A stretch of DNA of 64,000 bases from Oopsacas minuta (GCA_024704765.1 JAKMXF010000133.1:62001-126000); one strand, 5' to 3'; positions 10,753 through 21,751 are shown, counted from the stretch's first letter. A program made the numbers and translations. The notes: generated by a model from the sequence alone, not told the origin.

Positions 10753-11940
10753 CTATATAGATTTCCTGTACAATTCTATTTCCCGCTGGAACCCCTTGCT
10801 GGAGTGGCAGGGGGCACCTAACACCTCTCTTTTAACGAACCCAACTTCTGAGGTTAAATATTCCGCGAATTGGGAGGGTCTCATTTTCATGTTCCGATAG
10901 TGCTCTCTCATATGAGGAGACATTTTAGCCCTCTTAGCGTATCCCCCGTAGTTCTGAGACTCTAGTATCAGCACCCCATCAGGAGATAAGTCTTTATAGA
11001 TTCTGTAACAAATATTATTATTTGATTATAGGATTAGCTGTAAACAATAACAAACCTCATAAACAACCTTCTGACACCTTCATCTCCCCAGTTCAGCTGT
11101 ATCCACTTTGTGACGCTAAGACACAATATTACGTCATAACTCACATCAGGGACATACCTATCTAACTGCTCGTTGCTAGGCAACACATAGTTATGTGTCC
11201 TGAAGCTGATATTCTGTGGGAACATTCCTACTTCAAGTTTAACAGTTGGAGCAGAGCCTATTGAGGAGATAGGGTACTTGGACACGACAGGACCTAGCAA
11301 GTACTTAACAGACCTATTGGCCCGTTTAATTAGTTCCGGGTCGATATCGATACCCTCTATAAAGCGAGGTGTGAAATCTCTAGCTATACGTATAGTAATG
11401 GCGCCTGAATTGCAACCAATATCCAAACACTTTTTGTTTTGAAATATTTCTGATTTAAATAATTCCATTCTTGGGTCTTGTGAAGATTCCATTCTGTAAC
11501 CATAGTAACAGGGGTAGTTTCCGTATATGTAAGTTTTATTTTTAGTAACAATCGTGTCCAGCTGTTTGGCGGGTAAACATTCTATCTGTTCTGATTCTAA
11601 ATTTATAAATATTATAATACATTTGAGATTTATCATATTTGTGTTTACCTTTATTTTTATTGTTTACTTCAACTGTTTTGCTATATTTCCTCTTTTTGGG
11701 GTTCTGGGTAGATTTGAGATTTAGCGGGTCTCTGGGGTTAATTGGTTCTGAGGCTGGTTCCTGTTTAAAAGGTGTTAGTTCCATATTAGAGTCTCCAGTA
11801 GATAAACAGAGAGGATCTGTCTCAGTGAATGAGATAGTTCTCTGTCTCTTCCTCAATTGGATATGAGAGGGTCTGGTTTGTTTGTGTTTACATTTTGAGG
11901 TGTTGATTTGTTTTGTTGTTTCGTATACTTTACAAGCCAT
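10753..11940 (-). CDS. MEPCE: 7SK snRNA methylphosphate capping enzyme (Bin3 family)
   Basis: Three phased exons (11649-11940, 11056-11596, 10753-11002) encode 360 residues. MEPCE methylates the gamma-phosphate at the 5' end of 7SK snRNA using SAM and stays in the 7SK snRNP that controls P-TEFb. A basic, disordered N-terminal third is followed by YGNYPCYYGYR, the SAM motif CLDIGCNSGAITIRIA, the acidic EGIDIDPELIKRA, then CLSVTKWIQLNWGDEGVRRLF and a C-terminal GFQREIELY. These are the Bin3-domain landmarks and match MEPCE better than BCDIN3D. It is much shorter than human MEPCE (689 aa), mainly in the N-terminal region. SPRTN ends 135 bp upstream on the same strand. Confidence 0.9.
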
Positions 11941-12074
11941 CGCTAATATTTGTATAAAGGTGACAAAATATGATATATTGTGACACTTTTGTGTCGCTAA
12001 ACCATTTCAATATTTAGGTATTCATTGTTTACATGTGAATAAGTGATAATTAGTTAAAGAATGTTTTAAACAAC

Positions 12075-14059
12075 TTAACACTCTGGAAAATATGTTATAC
12101 AATTTTCAAAATGTGTCACAATGTGTCCTAGCTCAAAAAAACCGCCACAAAAGTAACACTGTTTTAACTGTAACTGTCCTTTTAGTATCGACGCCTCTGC
12201 GAATTGTTTAGTTTCAGTTTCAGTTTCAGGTGATGAGATAACAATAGGAGAATTGGGTGGTGTGAAATTATCACTAATTAGTTCCGGATTATCATAATCT
12301 TCAATTTCAATTGGAACTAAACTTTTAAAGTTTAATGTTTGCTGATTATTATCAATTTTTTTTGGGTTTTTCGTAGTTGTCTTTGTTGGTGATTTGTTTA
12401 TTGTTTTATTTTTGTTTACAAGATTTGTTGTCTTGTCAGGAGACCGAATCTTTACAAACTTGCCCCCACAGGTTCTCAAATGTGTACTCCACCACTGGTC
12501 TGATTTAGAAGGAGGTCTGTTAACAGCCCTCTTAACATAACCATAGTATGGTTGTCTGTACCTAAAAATAGTACAAATATTATCTGTATACGCCACATTA
12601 ATATACATATACAAATGACACTTTTGTACCACTTAACACCTACCTACAAGGTCCGACACATCGCCACCAGTGGTTCCTAAGAGATGACACTTCATCGTGA
12701 AAGGTGTGATATATTGTAATAGTACATTTGGCTAAAGAATTGATTCTCAGCTGATGGGTCTGAAATTGTGGTCCATGGTCCGTGTGGTCCCTATTGTTCT
12801 CTGCTACAAATAAGAATGCGTGTATCATTTCATGTAGAAGTGTTTCCACCAGATCCTTCCTGGGTCTAGACGTGTGAAAATATGATTAATCTCTAGTATA
12901 ATATAATTCAACAAGAATTAAGAATACATATCACTCCAGACCAGGAGTACAGACATAAACACTCCCCTTGACGACATAATAACTAGCCAATAAGGTGTGA
13001 AAATATGAATATACCTAAGAGAAAGTATAGGTTTTGATAACCGGATATAACAGAAATGTGACCTGGGAGAGTAGTATGTAATCCCAGCACATGACGTCAT
13101 CCTATAACTCCATTCAACAGATACAGAACCAAGCTTGTTATAGAAAAACAGCTGATTGAATTCAGTAAACAGCTGATGGATTGAAGGTGTTGGATCGTTG
13201 AGCTCATGGTAGTCATGTGTCACATGGTAAATAGGCGGGACTTCTCTTGTTAGAGGTGTTGATACTATTAGTAAAGAAATATACTATAGTAAATACAACA
13301 AGGTAACCATGGAAACTGGGACATAACATTATGTTCCCCGCCCAAAGGGTGCTAGAATATAAACAAAAACCCCAGACACTATTTGACCAAATTAGTAAAC
13401 AAATATTAGTGTGTATGATACAAATAAACAACAATAAACAAATAACTCACATGTATATTCTGAATCAAATGACCAATCAATATTGTCAGTAACCTCTAAT
13501 GCTATTATCTCATCAATAGTATCTCTTGATAACAATTCATCTAGCCACTCCTCGTCTCTACAAATAAACAAGTAAACAAACAGGTAAACAAGTAAACAAA
13601 CAAATAAATAGTCATATAAACAAGTAAACAAACAAATAAATAGTCATATAAACAAGTAAACAAACAAATAAATAGTCATATAAACAAGTAAACAAACAAA
13701 TAAATAGTCATATAAACAAGTAAACAAACAAATAAATAGTCATATAAACAAGTAAACAAACAAATAAATAGTCATATCAAGAAGTAAACAACTGTTCCCA
13801 ACTAATTTCACCAATAGACACCCTTTACCAATTTTAACGCATTCTGTAGACCCTCTCCTGTCATCCGAGGGACACTAAGAGGTCCCAGGTTCGTTGATCC
13901 AACAGTAAACAATCTCACAAACTCACAAACAAACAATCTCACAAACAAACAAACAAACAAACAAACAAACTACCTTTCATTTTCCGGTATAATCTCATTA
14001 GAGAATTCTTGTGATAAAGCTAGAGCTAAAGCAAAATCTTCTTCTAAGTATTCTGCCAT
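12075..14059 (-). CDS. SPRTN: SPRTN/Spartan DNA-protein crosslink metalloprotease
   Basis: Five phased exons (13974-14059, 13451-13557, 13015-13240, 12644-12865, 12075-12561) encode 375 residues. SPRTN is the replication-coupled protease that degrades proteins crosslinked to DNA. The SprT domain carries LLHEMIHA with zinc ligands H151, H155 and H170 (DHGPQF) and catalytic E152. It continues with YHTFHDEV and WWRCVGPC, the zinc-binding subdomain, then PYYGYVKRAVNR. The C terminus has a UBZ4 ubiquitin-binding zinc finger (C349, C352, H364, C368). I see no clear PIP box or SHP box between them. The N-terminal exon matches the human start in style (MAEYLEEDFALALALSQE). Intron 1 holds a 32-bp minisatellite. 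Confidence 0.93.
13595..13786. repeat. 32-bp minisatellite in SPRTN intron 1
   Basis: About six copies of a 32-bp unit made of aaacaagtaaacaaac plus aaataaatagtcatat, with 'gtcatat' recurring at 13611, 13643, 13675, 13707, 13739 and 13771. An (AAAC)n run follows at about 13940-13970. Confidence 0.9.
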
Positions 14060-14090
14060 TAATATATAGCTGGTGTAATATGGAACTATA

Positions 14091-14163
14091 AAGTAGACCC
14101 CACTTAATAGAGTCACATCGGTACAAGAGGCCAATTAGACCCGATTAAGCGAAGAGTCTACTG
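14091..14163. mobile_element. 73-bp MITE flanked by TA
   Basis: Imperfect terminal inverted repeats (aagtagaccccacttaat at the left, gcttaatcggg..gtctactg at the right, in reverse) flanked by TA on both sides. That suits a Tc1/mariner/pogo-type miniature element. A related internal sequence occurs at 42768-42825. It lies just upstream of the SPRTN start codon. Confidence 0.6.
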
Positions 14164-14223
14164 TACTCACAGAAATAAGAATCACTCAATGATAATAATA
14201 TAAACAACAACAAAAGGTGTGAA

Positions 14224-14841
14224 TTAACAAGCACAACTAGGTGGAGTATATTCGTGTTTATTGGCAATTTCTTGATACTTCCGGTCAATATCACCTCCCC
14301 GCTTCTTTACGATCTCTCTTTGCAAGGTGTCAAAAACTACACCTACATTATCACCAGTCAAAGCGCTGGTTTCATATTTGTACATGAACTCACTGAAGTC
14401 TGGATCATTCTTCAGCTGTGAGAAGGTAACAAGCTGTTCCGACACATCTCTGTCACATTTATTTGCTAGGAATATACAGGTGTTTGGTAACGGTTCCAGA
14501 TAGTCACGTATCTCACCTAGCCAAGATTTTAAATCTACATACGAACTTGTGTTTGTCACATCATAAACAAAAATAACACCATCCACATTATGGTACAAAG
14601 ACCGGGTCACACTTTTGTACTTCTCCTGTCCAGCTGTGTCCCAGACGACGAACCGATAGAGCGACCTGTCGATTAACACGTCCTTCTCCACGAAGTCATG
14701 TTTTAACACCTTGTGGAGAGAGGAGTCATGAAAGTAACCCTCTGAGTATCTCTGTATCAAACTGGTCTTACCAACACCTGCATTACCAATAAGGATTATT
14801 TTAAACGACCGATATCTGGGAAATTCCACCTCTGTTGCCAT
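14224..14841 (-). CDS. Rab-like small GTPase, intronless (copy A)
   Basis: Single-exon protein of 205 residues with an intact GTPase core: P-loop GNAGVGKTS, WDTAGQE (catalytic Gln present), NKCD and an ETSAL G5 box. The C terminus PPSCAC gives two cysteines for prenylation. It belongs to the Rab/Ras superfamily, but I cannot place it in a named subfamily. It forms a tandem pair with the gene at 15213-15851, with which it shares the N-terminal layout (IILIGNAGVGKTS), LYRS/YKSVTR after the switch and an unusually long acidic insert before the C terminus. Lack of introns in both suggests descent from a retrocopy followed by tandem duplication (inference). Confidence 0.85.
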   Translation of the reverse strand: MATEVEFPRYRSFKIILIGNAGVGKTSLIQRYSEGYFHDSSLHKVLKHDFVEKDVLIDRSLYRFVVWDTAGQEKYKSVTRSLYHNVDGVIFVYDVTNTSSYVDLKSWLGEIRDYLEPLPNTCIFLANKCDRDVSEQLVTFSQLKNDPDFSEFMYKYETSALTGDNVGVVFDTLQREIVKKRGGDIDRKYQEIANKHEYTPPSCAC

Positions 14842-15212
14842 GGTAATTAGCTAAAGAATGTATTATTTTAATATTAATAAACACCTCTTTTAACTGTGAA
14901 TATACAAATACCAAATTTGTATTATACAATATTTCGAATAATATAATTAACAACTTTACTTATATGGCATATTTGTTATTGAATTATTTGTCAGATCAAT
15001 CACCTTTGGAGGTGTTGAGGCAAGCCTGTGCGTATATTTTGAAATTTGGCTGATTTGTTTACTTTATATTCAGAAAAACAACAATAAAACAACAATAAAA
15101 CATACATACAACAATCCAATTGTTATTATAAAGATTCTGAAACAAACAAACAATCAATAAAAGATATACCAAACTTGTAATAATTCTCTTAAACAAACAA
15201 ACAAACAAACAA

Positions 15213-15851
15213 TTATTTACAGAAACAAGTTCCAGTTCCATATTGTGTTTGGTGTTTATGAAGTATATCATCATAATGTTCATCACAAGAAACTGAAAAA
15301 TTCTTTTCAATAATATTCTCACACATAGTTTGGAATGCTTTATCGATTCCTTTTCCATCTTTGGCGCTTGTTTCAAATTTCAGTTTGTACCCCTTGTAAT
15401 AATTGTCCAACTCTGAAAGGGGTTTAGTATATTGGACACCGGATAGGTCACATTTATTCGCTAAAATTATGCAAGTTTTGGGGTCGAATTGTCCATTTTC
15501 TGTCAGTTCCTTTGTCCAATATTCCAGACCGTTAAATGACTCTTCGGAACTGACATCATAGACTAGGAATATTCCCTTGGCGTCATGGTAATGTGTTCTT
15601 GTTACAGACCGATATAATTCCTGTCCCGCTGTGTCCCATATTACAAACAAATAATTCTTCCCTTGAATATTCAGGAGCTTTTGTACAACGTCTTGATCAA
15701 GAGTTTTGTGACCCTGTTGGTCTATAAAGATCCCCTTCGTGTACCTATCAATTATACTTGTCTTACCAACACCTGCGTTGCCAATAAGAATTATTTTGTT
15801 CTCCACCATACTCCTGTGATGGGAGGCTTTTGTCACCTTCAAGAAAGACAT
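15213..15851 (-). CDS. Rab-like small GTPase, intronless (copy B)
   Basis: Single-exon protein of 212 residues. It has P-loop GNAGVGKTS, WDTAGQE, ANKCD and ETSAK boxes and a cysteine-containing C terminus (TCFCK) that could be prenylated. It is a tandem paralogue of the gene at 14224-14841 with clearly diverged sequence, so the duplication is not recent. The ATG directly follows an acceptor-like 'ctataattag', so a 5'-UTR intron or trans-splicing is possible. The exact Rab subfamily is not recognisable by eye. Confidence 0.85.
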   Translation of the reverse strand: MSFLKVTKASHHRSMVENKIILIGNAGVGKTSIIDRYTKGIFIDQQGHKTLDQDVVQKLLNIQGKNYLFVIWDTAGQELYRSVTRTHYHDAKGIFLVYDVSSEESFNGLEYWTKELTENGQFDPKTCIILANKCDLSGVQYTKPLSELDNYYKGYKLKFETSAKDGKGIDKAFQTMCENIIEKNFSVSCDEHYDDILHKHQTQYGTGTCFCK

Positions 15852-16454
15852 TCTAATTATAGATTACATGTATAAATTCTGAGATCCTGTGGACCCCCTG
15901 CTGTCATCAGTGGACCAATGTGGACCATTTACCCCTGGGTTTGGAACCGCCGATATAGAGGTTAGCACAATTTGGGCGCTTTCCCGCCAAATGTGGCAAT
16001 AATCGGGTTATTATGACATTTCCCGCTTAAATAATATTCCATTTCTATCATAGTTACTTGAGAGCTCAATTGGAATTCTATATTATAACTAGTACTTAAT
16101 AGCGACACATGGATACACAGGCGCACACCGTCAATTTATTAGGGACACATTTTAACAGTCCGTTAGCCTGGGCGCCAAAAGATCTATAGTTCACATTCCA
16201 ATAGAATGAATAATTAATAGAATTAACCAATAATCAAATTATGAGATAAACTCGCGGGTGATTGGTTGATTATAAAAGGAGTAAAATGTCTAGACACATA
16301 TTTGGCGCCTAAACCATCAAATAATATGGAATTACAATAGCCAATCAGATTAGAGGGTTAGTTTAATATGAACATATTATTAATAACAAACAAACAAACA
16401 AACAAACAAGTAAACAAGCAAATTATTAAAGTAGTAAACAAGCTGGTAAACAAT
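15852..16454. other. intergenic region with a short element remnant
   Basis: No gene seen. At 15885-15955 there is a run of 'gtggacc' words ending ggtttggaaccgccg, resembling the hAT-like remnants elsewhere in the window. The words GGCGCCA, CCAATCAGATT and CCCGC(C/T) recur. An (AAAC)n tract lies at 16386-16425. Confidence 0.4.
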
Positions 16455-17948
16455 TTATATAATTTTAGCATCATCTCCTCCTAAACAACAACAACAACAA
16501 ACAGAAATACTTAGAACAACAATAAGCACCAAAATAACTAAACAAAGAAATCCTAACAAACCAAATATGATTATCAATTCTTGTTCAGTAATTGGCATAT
16601 TTACTTCAGGTGGCTCTGTGGTGGCTGTGGTGGCTGTCGTGTTTGTCACCACTGATATTGTAGTGGCGTTGGTAGGTGGCAGACCCAGTAGACATTCATA
16701 TCCACCACAACCCAAATTGGAACTAGAACTAACACAATAACAAGAATAGTTCTGGTTACAACTCTCATAAGTGTCCACTAAATATATTTTGTTATTTAAT
16801 TGGCCACCAGGTGTGACACAATTCGCATTTGAGTCACTTTCGAAGGAAATACCAAAATTCTCGTAGAACCTTGCCACCCAAAATGTGTCACAGTCACACC
16901 TCAGGGGGTTCTCATCTAGCGCGAAAAGTGTCAAATTAACTAATGGCGCCAAAATAGAAATATCCAAAGTAGTGATCAGTGAATTCACAATTTTAACACT
17001 CATAATGGTAGGAATGGCATAAAATGTGTCGGTTAAGATGGATCGAATTTGATTATCAGACAAATCTAAGGTGTCAAGGCGTTGCATCTCCTGGAAGAGC
17101 ACCCTCTCCAACTTTGTGAACCTATTGTCTACCAATATTAAGCGTGTCAAATTCACGAAACCATTAAAGTTGTCTGTTCTCTCTTCATTAATAGAATTAG
17201 AAGTTAAATCTAGTTCCAAAATTCCATCACGAATTTCAGGCGCAATAAATTCTAAATTTAGAATCCCCGCGTTTGTTATTGACACCTCAACTAAAGTGAT
17301 TATTGTCTCAAACACAGATGGTAGCGCGACACTAAAATCCACCTTGTCAAACTCGATTTTCGTCAAAGAATCCAAACCAACAAATGCACTTGGGGAATTT
17401 TCGGCGTTCACTTGGGCTTCGCAAATAAACTTCACATAAGTCAATGAATCCAATCCAGCAATGAAACTCCAAGAAATATCCGTAGCGCCACTTGACACCT
17501 CTATGTCGACACATTCCAAAGTCACCATTTTGGAGTTAAAGCGAAAAATAGGAAAATCACTAAAAATAACTTCTGTGAGCGCCAGATTTTCTAGATTCGG
17601 AAATTCCCTGAAAAATTCATCCGCCACAATAAATGGGCCATTCAATTGAATTGTGTCAACTGCCACATTCTCATCTGCCACCACCAAAGTGACACTTATA
17701 TCCTCTGTCGCAATCAAAAGTACAAAATTTAATTTAGTTACCACTCCACTCAAAGATATTTCCAAAATGGAACTAACTTCTGTGTCTGATAATCCCGCGG
17801 AAATTAATGCGCTTTCATCAATAATTAAGTTGCAATTGGAACCAAAATCTCCTTCATTCTTTACATAACAACTATCCGTGCATTCCAATACACAAGCATA
17901 ACTAATTGGAACTGAAACTAATATCACAAATATGATTAATTTTAACAT
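16455..17948 (-). CDS. leucine-rich-repeat type I membrane protein
   Basis: Single-exon ORF; I prefer the internal Met at 17948 because it starts a clean signal peptide (MLKLIIFVILVSVPISYA), giving 497 residues. The ectodomain opens with a Cys-containing cap (CVLECTDSCYVKN) and has degenerate LRRs, best seen at LTRLILVDNRFTKLERVLF and LDTLDLSDNQIRSIL. It closes with an LRR C-terminal cap (ENPLRCDCDTFWVARFYENF) and a Cys-rich EGF-like segment. A Thr-rich stalk and one membrane span (ELIIIFGLLGFLCLVILVL) follow. The tail is very short and begins with a run of cysteines (CCCCC), which may be palmitoylated. It is probably a cell-surface recognition or adhesion protein; its ligand is unknown. Confidence 0.8.
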   Translation of the reverse strand: MLKLIIFVILVSVPISYACVLECTDSCYVKNEGDFGSNCNLIIDESALISAGLSDTEVSSILEISLSGVVTKLNFVLLIATEDISVTLVVADENVAVDTIQLNGPFIVADEFFREFPNLENLALTEVIFSDFPIFRFNSKMVTLECVDIEVSSGATDISWSFIAGLDSLTYVKFICEAQVNAENSPSAFVGLDSLTKIEFDKVDFSVALPSVFETIITLVEVSITNAGILNLEFIAPEIRDGILELDLTSNSINEERTDNFNGFVNLTRLILVDNRFTKLERVLFQEMQRLDTLDLSDNQIRSILTDTFYAIPTIMSVKIVNSLITTLDISILAPLVNLTLFALDENPLRCDCDTFWVARFYENFGISFESDSNANCVTPGGQLNNKIYLVDTYESCNQNYSCYCVSSSSNLGCGGYECLLGLPPTNATTISVVTNTTATTATTEPPEVNMPITEQELIIIFGLLGFLCLVILVLIVVLSISVCCCCCLGGDDAKII

Positions 17949-18247
17949 TTTTAATGAATTAGAATTCGAAACATATACTTTATATGTCATATAGGACTAT
18001 TGGAAAGTGGTCAACTGTATTGTGGCTCATTGTGGCTCAAATGCTTTTAATGTATAATATAGAGAAAATATGAATATATCAAAAGGTGTGAAAACTTATA
18101 TGTAATTGATAGAAATAGTAACTCGACATACAAAAGATTAAAAATATGAGTATAAAACAAATCTGTAGACAATCAAGTAAACAAGTAAACAACCAGGTAA
18201 ACAACAAATTAGAGATTAAAAAATTCATAATATACACAAATAAAACC

Positions 18248-18976
18248 TTATTTCGCATCAGAAACCAATCTCGTATATCTCCCGCTCTGAGAATTCAATT
18301 TCTTATGGAAGGTGTCAAAAATGAAATATAACAAACGAATAAGAAATGGTAAAAATACCAAAAGTAGGAACACGAGCCCTGTCACAAGTGGCACAATATA
18401 TGACAGACCAGATCCTATACAATAGTCAGGTGTCGCAAATGTGCCATTTGTCAAAGAAAGCTCAAAAGCTTGGATTTGAAATTTTTCCATCGAAAAAGTT
18501 ACAGAATTATTTTTCGAATTTTCTAATAATTTGGCGGTAAATTTCCCCGCACATTTATAGCTAAAAATAACGCTGGAAATAATTTCCAAAGAACCTAACG
18601 ACGTATACTTGAGATTGGAATCTTTATATGTGATATTAGCGAGGTACCAATCGTGTTTGGCGCCTCTTCTTTGGTCCCCAGTGCTTTTCAAGTTAAGAAG
18701 GAAATTCAATTCCAAATAATCTGATGACGCGCCGTTATTCCAGGTTAAGATTAATCTTGAAAAATTCTGTTTTTCATTTGCATAGCTTGAACAATTCCCA
18801 TTAACACCTGCGTTGCTAGGAAGTGTTAGATTAGAATGTGTGTCTATTATACTAGCATTCTGGAAGCATAACATAACACATGGTGTAGAGGTGTTTGTAT
18901 AATTGTGAGAGAAACAAGGATCAGCTGATATTAACCCGCAAAAATATATGATGATAAATAGTAGAATAGATGTCAT
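18248..18976 (-). CDS. LAMP-like lysosomal membrane glycoprotein 1
   Basis: Type I membrane protein of 242 residues starting at 18976, immediately after a perfect acceptor motif (ttctatttttag|c-ATG). It has a signal peptide, then one LAMP-like luminal domain of about 190 residues with four spaced Cys, many N-glycosylation sites, a WYL-type strand and a CIGSGLSYIVPLVTGLVFLL transition into the membrane. The tail ends in YTRLVSDAK, a YxxPhi sorting motif. The LAMP assignment rests on domain layout and the shared C-terminal pattern with the three paralogues at 22400, 23913 and 25056. It is the most diverged of the four. Confidence 0.65.
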   Translation of the reverse strand: MTSILLFIIIYFCGLISADPCFSHNYTNTSTPCVMLCFQNASIIDTHSNLTLPSNAGVNGNCSSYANEKQNFSRLILTWNNGASSDYLELNFLLNLKSTGDQRRGAKHDWYLANITYKDSNLKYTSLGSLEIISSVIFSYKCAGKFTAKLLENSKNNSVTFSMEKFQIQAFELSLTNGTFATPDYCIGSGLSYIVPLVTGLVFLLLVFLPFLIRLLYFIFDTFHKKLNSQSGRYTRLVSDAK

Positions 18977-19047
18977 GCTAAAAATAGAATATAAATACAG
19001 AGAATACCGAGGATAAGAACACCCTAGGGAGTAGCAATACACATGCA

Positions 19048-19366
19048 CTTATAACCGGTGTAAATATACAGGAATATATGAGAACTGGTATCCAGAGGAT
19101 GGTGCTTATAACCTGTATAAATATACAGGAATATATGAGAACCGGTATCCAGAGGATGGTGCTTATAACCTGTATAAATATACAGGAATATATGAGAACC
19201 GGTATCCAGAGGATGGTGCTTATATCCGGTATAAAGATACAGGAATATATGAAAACCGGTATCCAGAGGATGGTGCTTATATCCGGTATAAAGATACAGG
19301 AATATATGAAAACCGGTATCCAGAGGATGGTGCTTATATCCGGTATAAAGATACAGGAATATATAT
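19048..19366. repeat. 57-bp tandem repeat, about 5.6 copies
   Basis: Units begin at about 19048, 19105, 19162, 19219, 19276 and 19333 (partial) and share the core ccagaggatggtgcttata. The first three units carry 'aacctg/gtaaa' and the last three 'tccggtataaag', so the array shows ordered variants. It lies 72 bp upstream of the LAMP-like 1 start codon. It has no stop in one frame because 57 is a multiple of 3, but I do not treat it as coding. Confidence 0.9.
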
Positions 19367-19891
19367 AAGCATGCTACTGGGGATTTGTCTCAGCTCCACC
19401 ACCCGCATCAAGTTTACCTGTCACATGAATATTGTCAATATTTCACTATTGTATTACTCAGTAACTGGTGAAAAGTAGTGATTCTATATTCACAGACCTC
19501 CTTAAACCGATTATATCCGAAGTGTTACAATCGTAACGAAAAGGAATACTATTTAACCAATTCCCGCACCCACATCGAGAATTTAGCACCTTATGGTGCC
19601 ATAAAATGACACATTTTCCCGAGCGTATTCGGTTAATTGACATATTTACGAATATTTGAAATCTGTTCATGAATTGAACATTTTGTATGGTGACGTCATA
19701 AATGGTGAAATATGAAATCAAGTGTGGAACTGAAACCAAGTTCCTTTCTAGAAATTTAATCACATTTTCTAGTTTTACCTAGTAAGTACCCAGAATAACT
19801 CAGTAAATGTATAAACACATTAATAACTATAATCGGGAAATAAACAACAAATAATAATAATAATAATAATAATAAACAATGGGACAGGAGA

Positions 19892-21751
19892 TTAGAGCCT
19901 CTGTAGACAGTTGTCCTCCTTCATGTCACCAACTGTAATATAGCCAGATTTTTCTATAAATATGCAAGAGGGACGGAATATTTGACACAGTCCATGTCCT
20001 GTCTCACAAACTGTTTCTATGAATTCTCCAGACAGGTCAAACACTTTGATGGAATTATTCCAGAAATCGCATATGTATATTCTCCCTTCAGCTGTGATAT
20101 GATTATAGAACAGGTTGAAGTTGTATGCTCCTACTATCTGATCCTCTGTGAGTATGGACCTTATGAGTTCTCCTTCTAGAGAGAACATTTGCAGAGGAGA
20201 GGGAGATCCTGTGAAGAGACATACAACACAATCCTTAACAGCCTTCATGTCCTGTAGCCATGGAAACCTGTTAGGTATCTTGGTATGCAGGATAGGATTG
20301 AGTGGGTATTCTTGTTCTATACAGAGAGGATCTACCTGCATACGGATGAGACTGGGCTTAAGAGTCCCCACATACAAATGCTTACTGTTAGAGGAGGTAC
20401 AACAAGCCTGTGGTATTGAGATGTCGTGTTCACGTTTCATGCTAGATATATTTATACTATCTCCCCATGTTAAGCTGAATTGTACTAATAAACTTGTATA
20501 GCACACGAATACGGACGGTTTGAAGTATGTCAATGAGACAGGAGTATCAGGTAAATGAGGATCATGATGCGAATACTTAGCTACAAGATCTCTAGTTCTG
20601 TAGAGTGAGACAGTATCACCGTATCTATCCGCTACTATTACGTTAGTAATAACCACAAATATACCAGCTGGTGTATCTAATTGGCGAGCTATAACTCCAC
20701 CTCTATCAACACCAGATGCTACAGGGATGTTCCTCTCTTCTTTGGGTGGAGCTACATACAAGGGATCGTTATCAGTGCCGATAGCAAATGAAGGAATGTC
20801 TATTCTGTTGTCGTAAAAGTGACGGATATTTCTTTGTATTATATCATATAAGTTCTTCAAATCTTTATCCTCCTTATTCTTCCTAACGAGATATTTTAGT
20901 GACCTAGCGTCTCTGTACAGGAAAGATAGTTCATTGAATGTGAAAGTCACAAACTCCTCAACCTCTGCATACCAATCCTCCATCTTTTTGCATTTCTCTT
21001 CTATCCTATCTGCATTCCTGGTTTCCAACTCACCTCTAGCTATCGCATACTCCTTATTGAGTCTGTTTAGCCTCATGTCATACTCCTGACGTGTGATACC
21101 CCCGGGAAGCAGGTCTCTCTTGGATGGATTCACTGGTTTCATGTCTCCATCTATTTCAGGATCTAAATAGAAAATGAATTCTCCCTCAATCAAGTGTGTC
21201 AATCCCTTCCTCATACAATTTGAACACCAAGGTTCTGGAATAGGATAAGTCCTCATCTTTAAGATCTCTGCCTTCAGTCTCAGTCTCAGAGATTCGTATC
21301 TCTTTACTATCACACTCTCGATCGGTTTTGGGAGTTTAGGGTCCATACAATTCTGAATTCTAAGAATCTTTTCCTCAGCTGTCTCCTTCCACTCGATGAG
21401 ACCGTTTAGGGAGTATAGGGAAGGTTCTGCTAGAGTCCTCTCTATGTAGAAGAGGCTGTCTTTGAATTCAATAGGGAGGCCGTCATCGATGATTAGTAGA
21501 GATATTTTCTGTAAATGCTGGTCGTATCGCTCCTGGAATGAATCTTTGAGAGGGACAGGAAGTATCATACTCGAGATTACAGATTCATAATCTTTGTAGA
21601 GAGGTGATAACTTGTTAAGAATTCTATCAGCTATGTTTACGTCATATTTCACTATAATTCTTTCTATTTCATTGAGTAAGTAAATTAATCGAGCAGTTTT
21701 CAACATCTTCTCAGCTTCTGAAGGTGTTACCTGGCTCATGTTTGTTGCCAT
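19892..21751 (-). CDS. coiled-coil NHL-repeat protein, copy with internal deletion
   Basis: Intronless ORF of 619 residues from the ATG at 21751. The N-terminal half is charged helical sequence with no RING; a CSNCMRKG segment could be a remnant Cys motif. The C-terminal half shows NHL/beta-propeller style repeats (DTPAGIFVVITNVIVADRYGD, RIYICDFWNNSIKVFDL, GYITVGDMKEDNCLQRL). NHL domains bind protein or RNA, often in TRIM-type proteins. Its close copy lies inverted at 53423-55478. Homology extends through the 5' flank at least to 21930. Compared with that copy, this one lacks about 65 residues near the N terminus but has an intact C terminus. Confidence 0.75.
   Translation of the reverse strand: MATNMSQVTPSEAEKMLKTARLIYLLNEIERIIVKYDVNIADRILNKLSPLYKDYESVISSMILPVPLKDSFQERYDQHLQKISLLIIDDGLPIEFKDSLFYIERTLAEPSLYSLNGLIEWKETAEEKILRIQNCMDPKLPKPIESVIVKRYESLRLRLKAEILKMRTYPIPEPWCSNCMRKGLTHLIEGEFIFYLDPEIDGDMKPVNPSKRDLLPGGITRQEYDMRLNRLNKEYAIARGELETRNADRIEEKCKKMEDWYAEVEEFVTFTFNELSFLYRDARSLKYLVRKNKEDKDLKNLYDIIQRNIRHFYDNRIDIPSFAIGTDNDPLYVAPPKEERNIPVASGVDRGGVIARQLDTPAGIFVVITNVIVADRYGDTVSLYRTRDLVAKYSHHDPHLPDTPVSLTYFKPSVFVCYTSLLVQFSLTWGDSINISSMKREHDISIPQACCTSSNSKHLYVGTLKPSLIRMQVDPLCIEQEYPLNPILHTKIPNRFPWLQDMKAVKDCVVCLFTGSPSPLQMFSLEGELIRSILTEDQIVGAYNFNLFYNHITAEGRIYICDFWNNSIKVFDLSGEFIETVCETGHGLCQIFRPSCIFIEKSGYITVGDMKEDNCLQRL

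Noticed and set aside
19078-19368. 96-codon repetitive open frame on the + strand
   Set aside because: It stays open only because the tandem unit is 57 bp; composition and position suggest a satellite.
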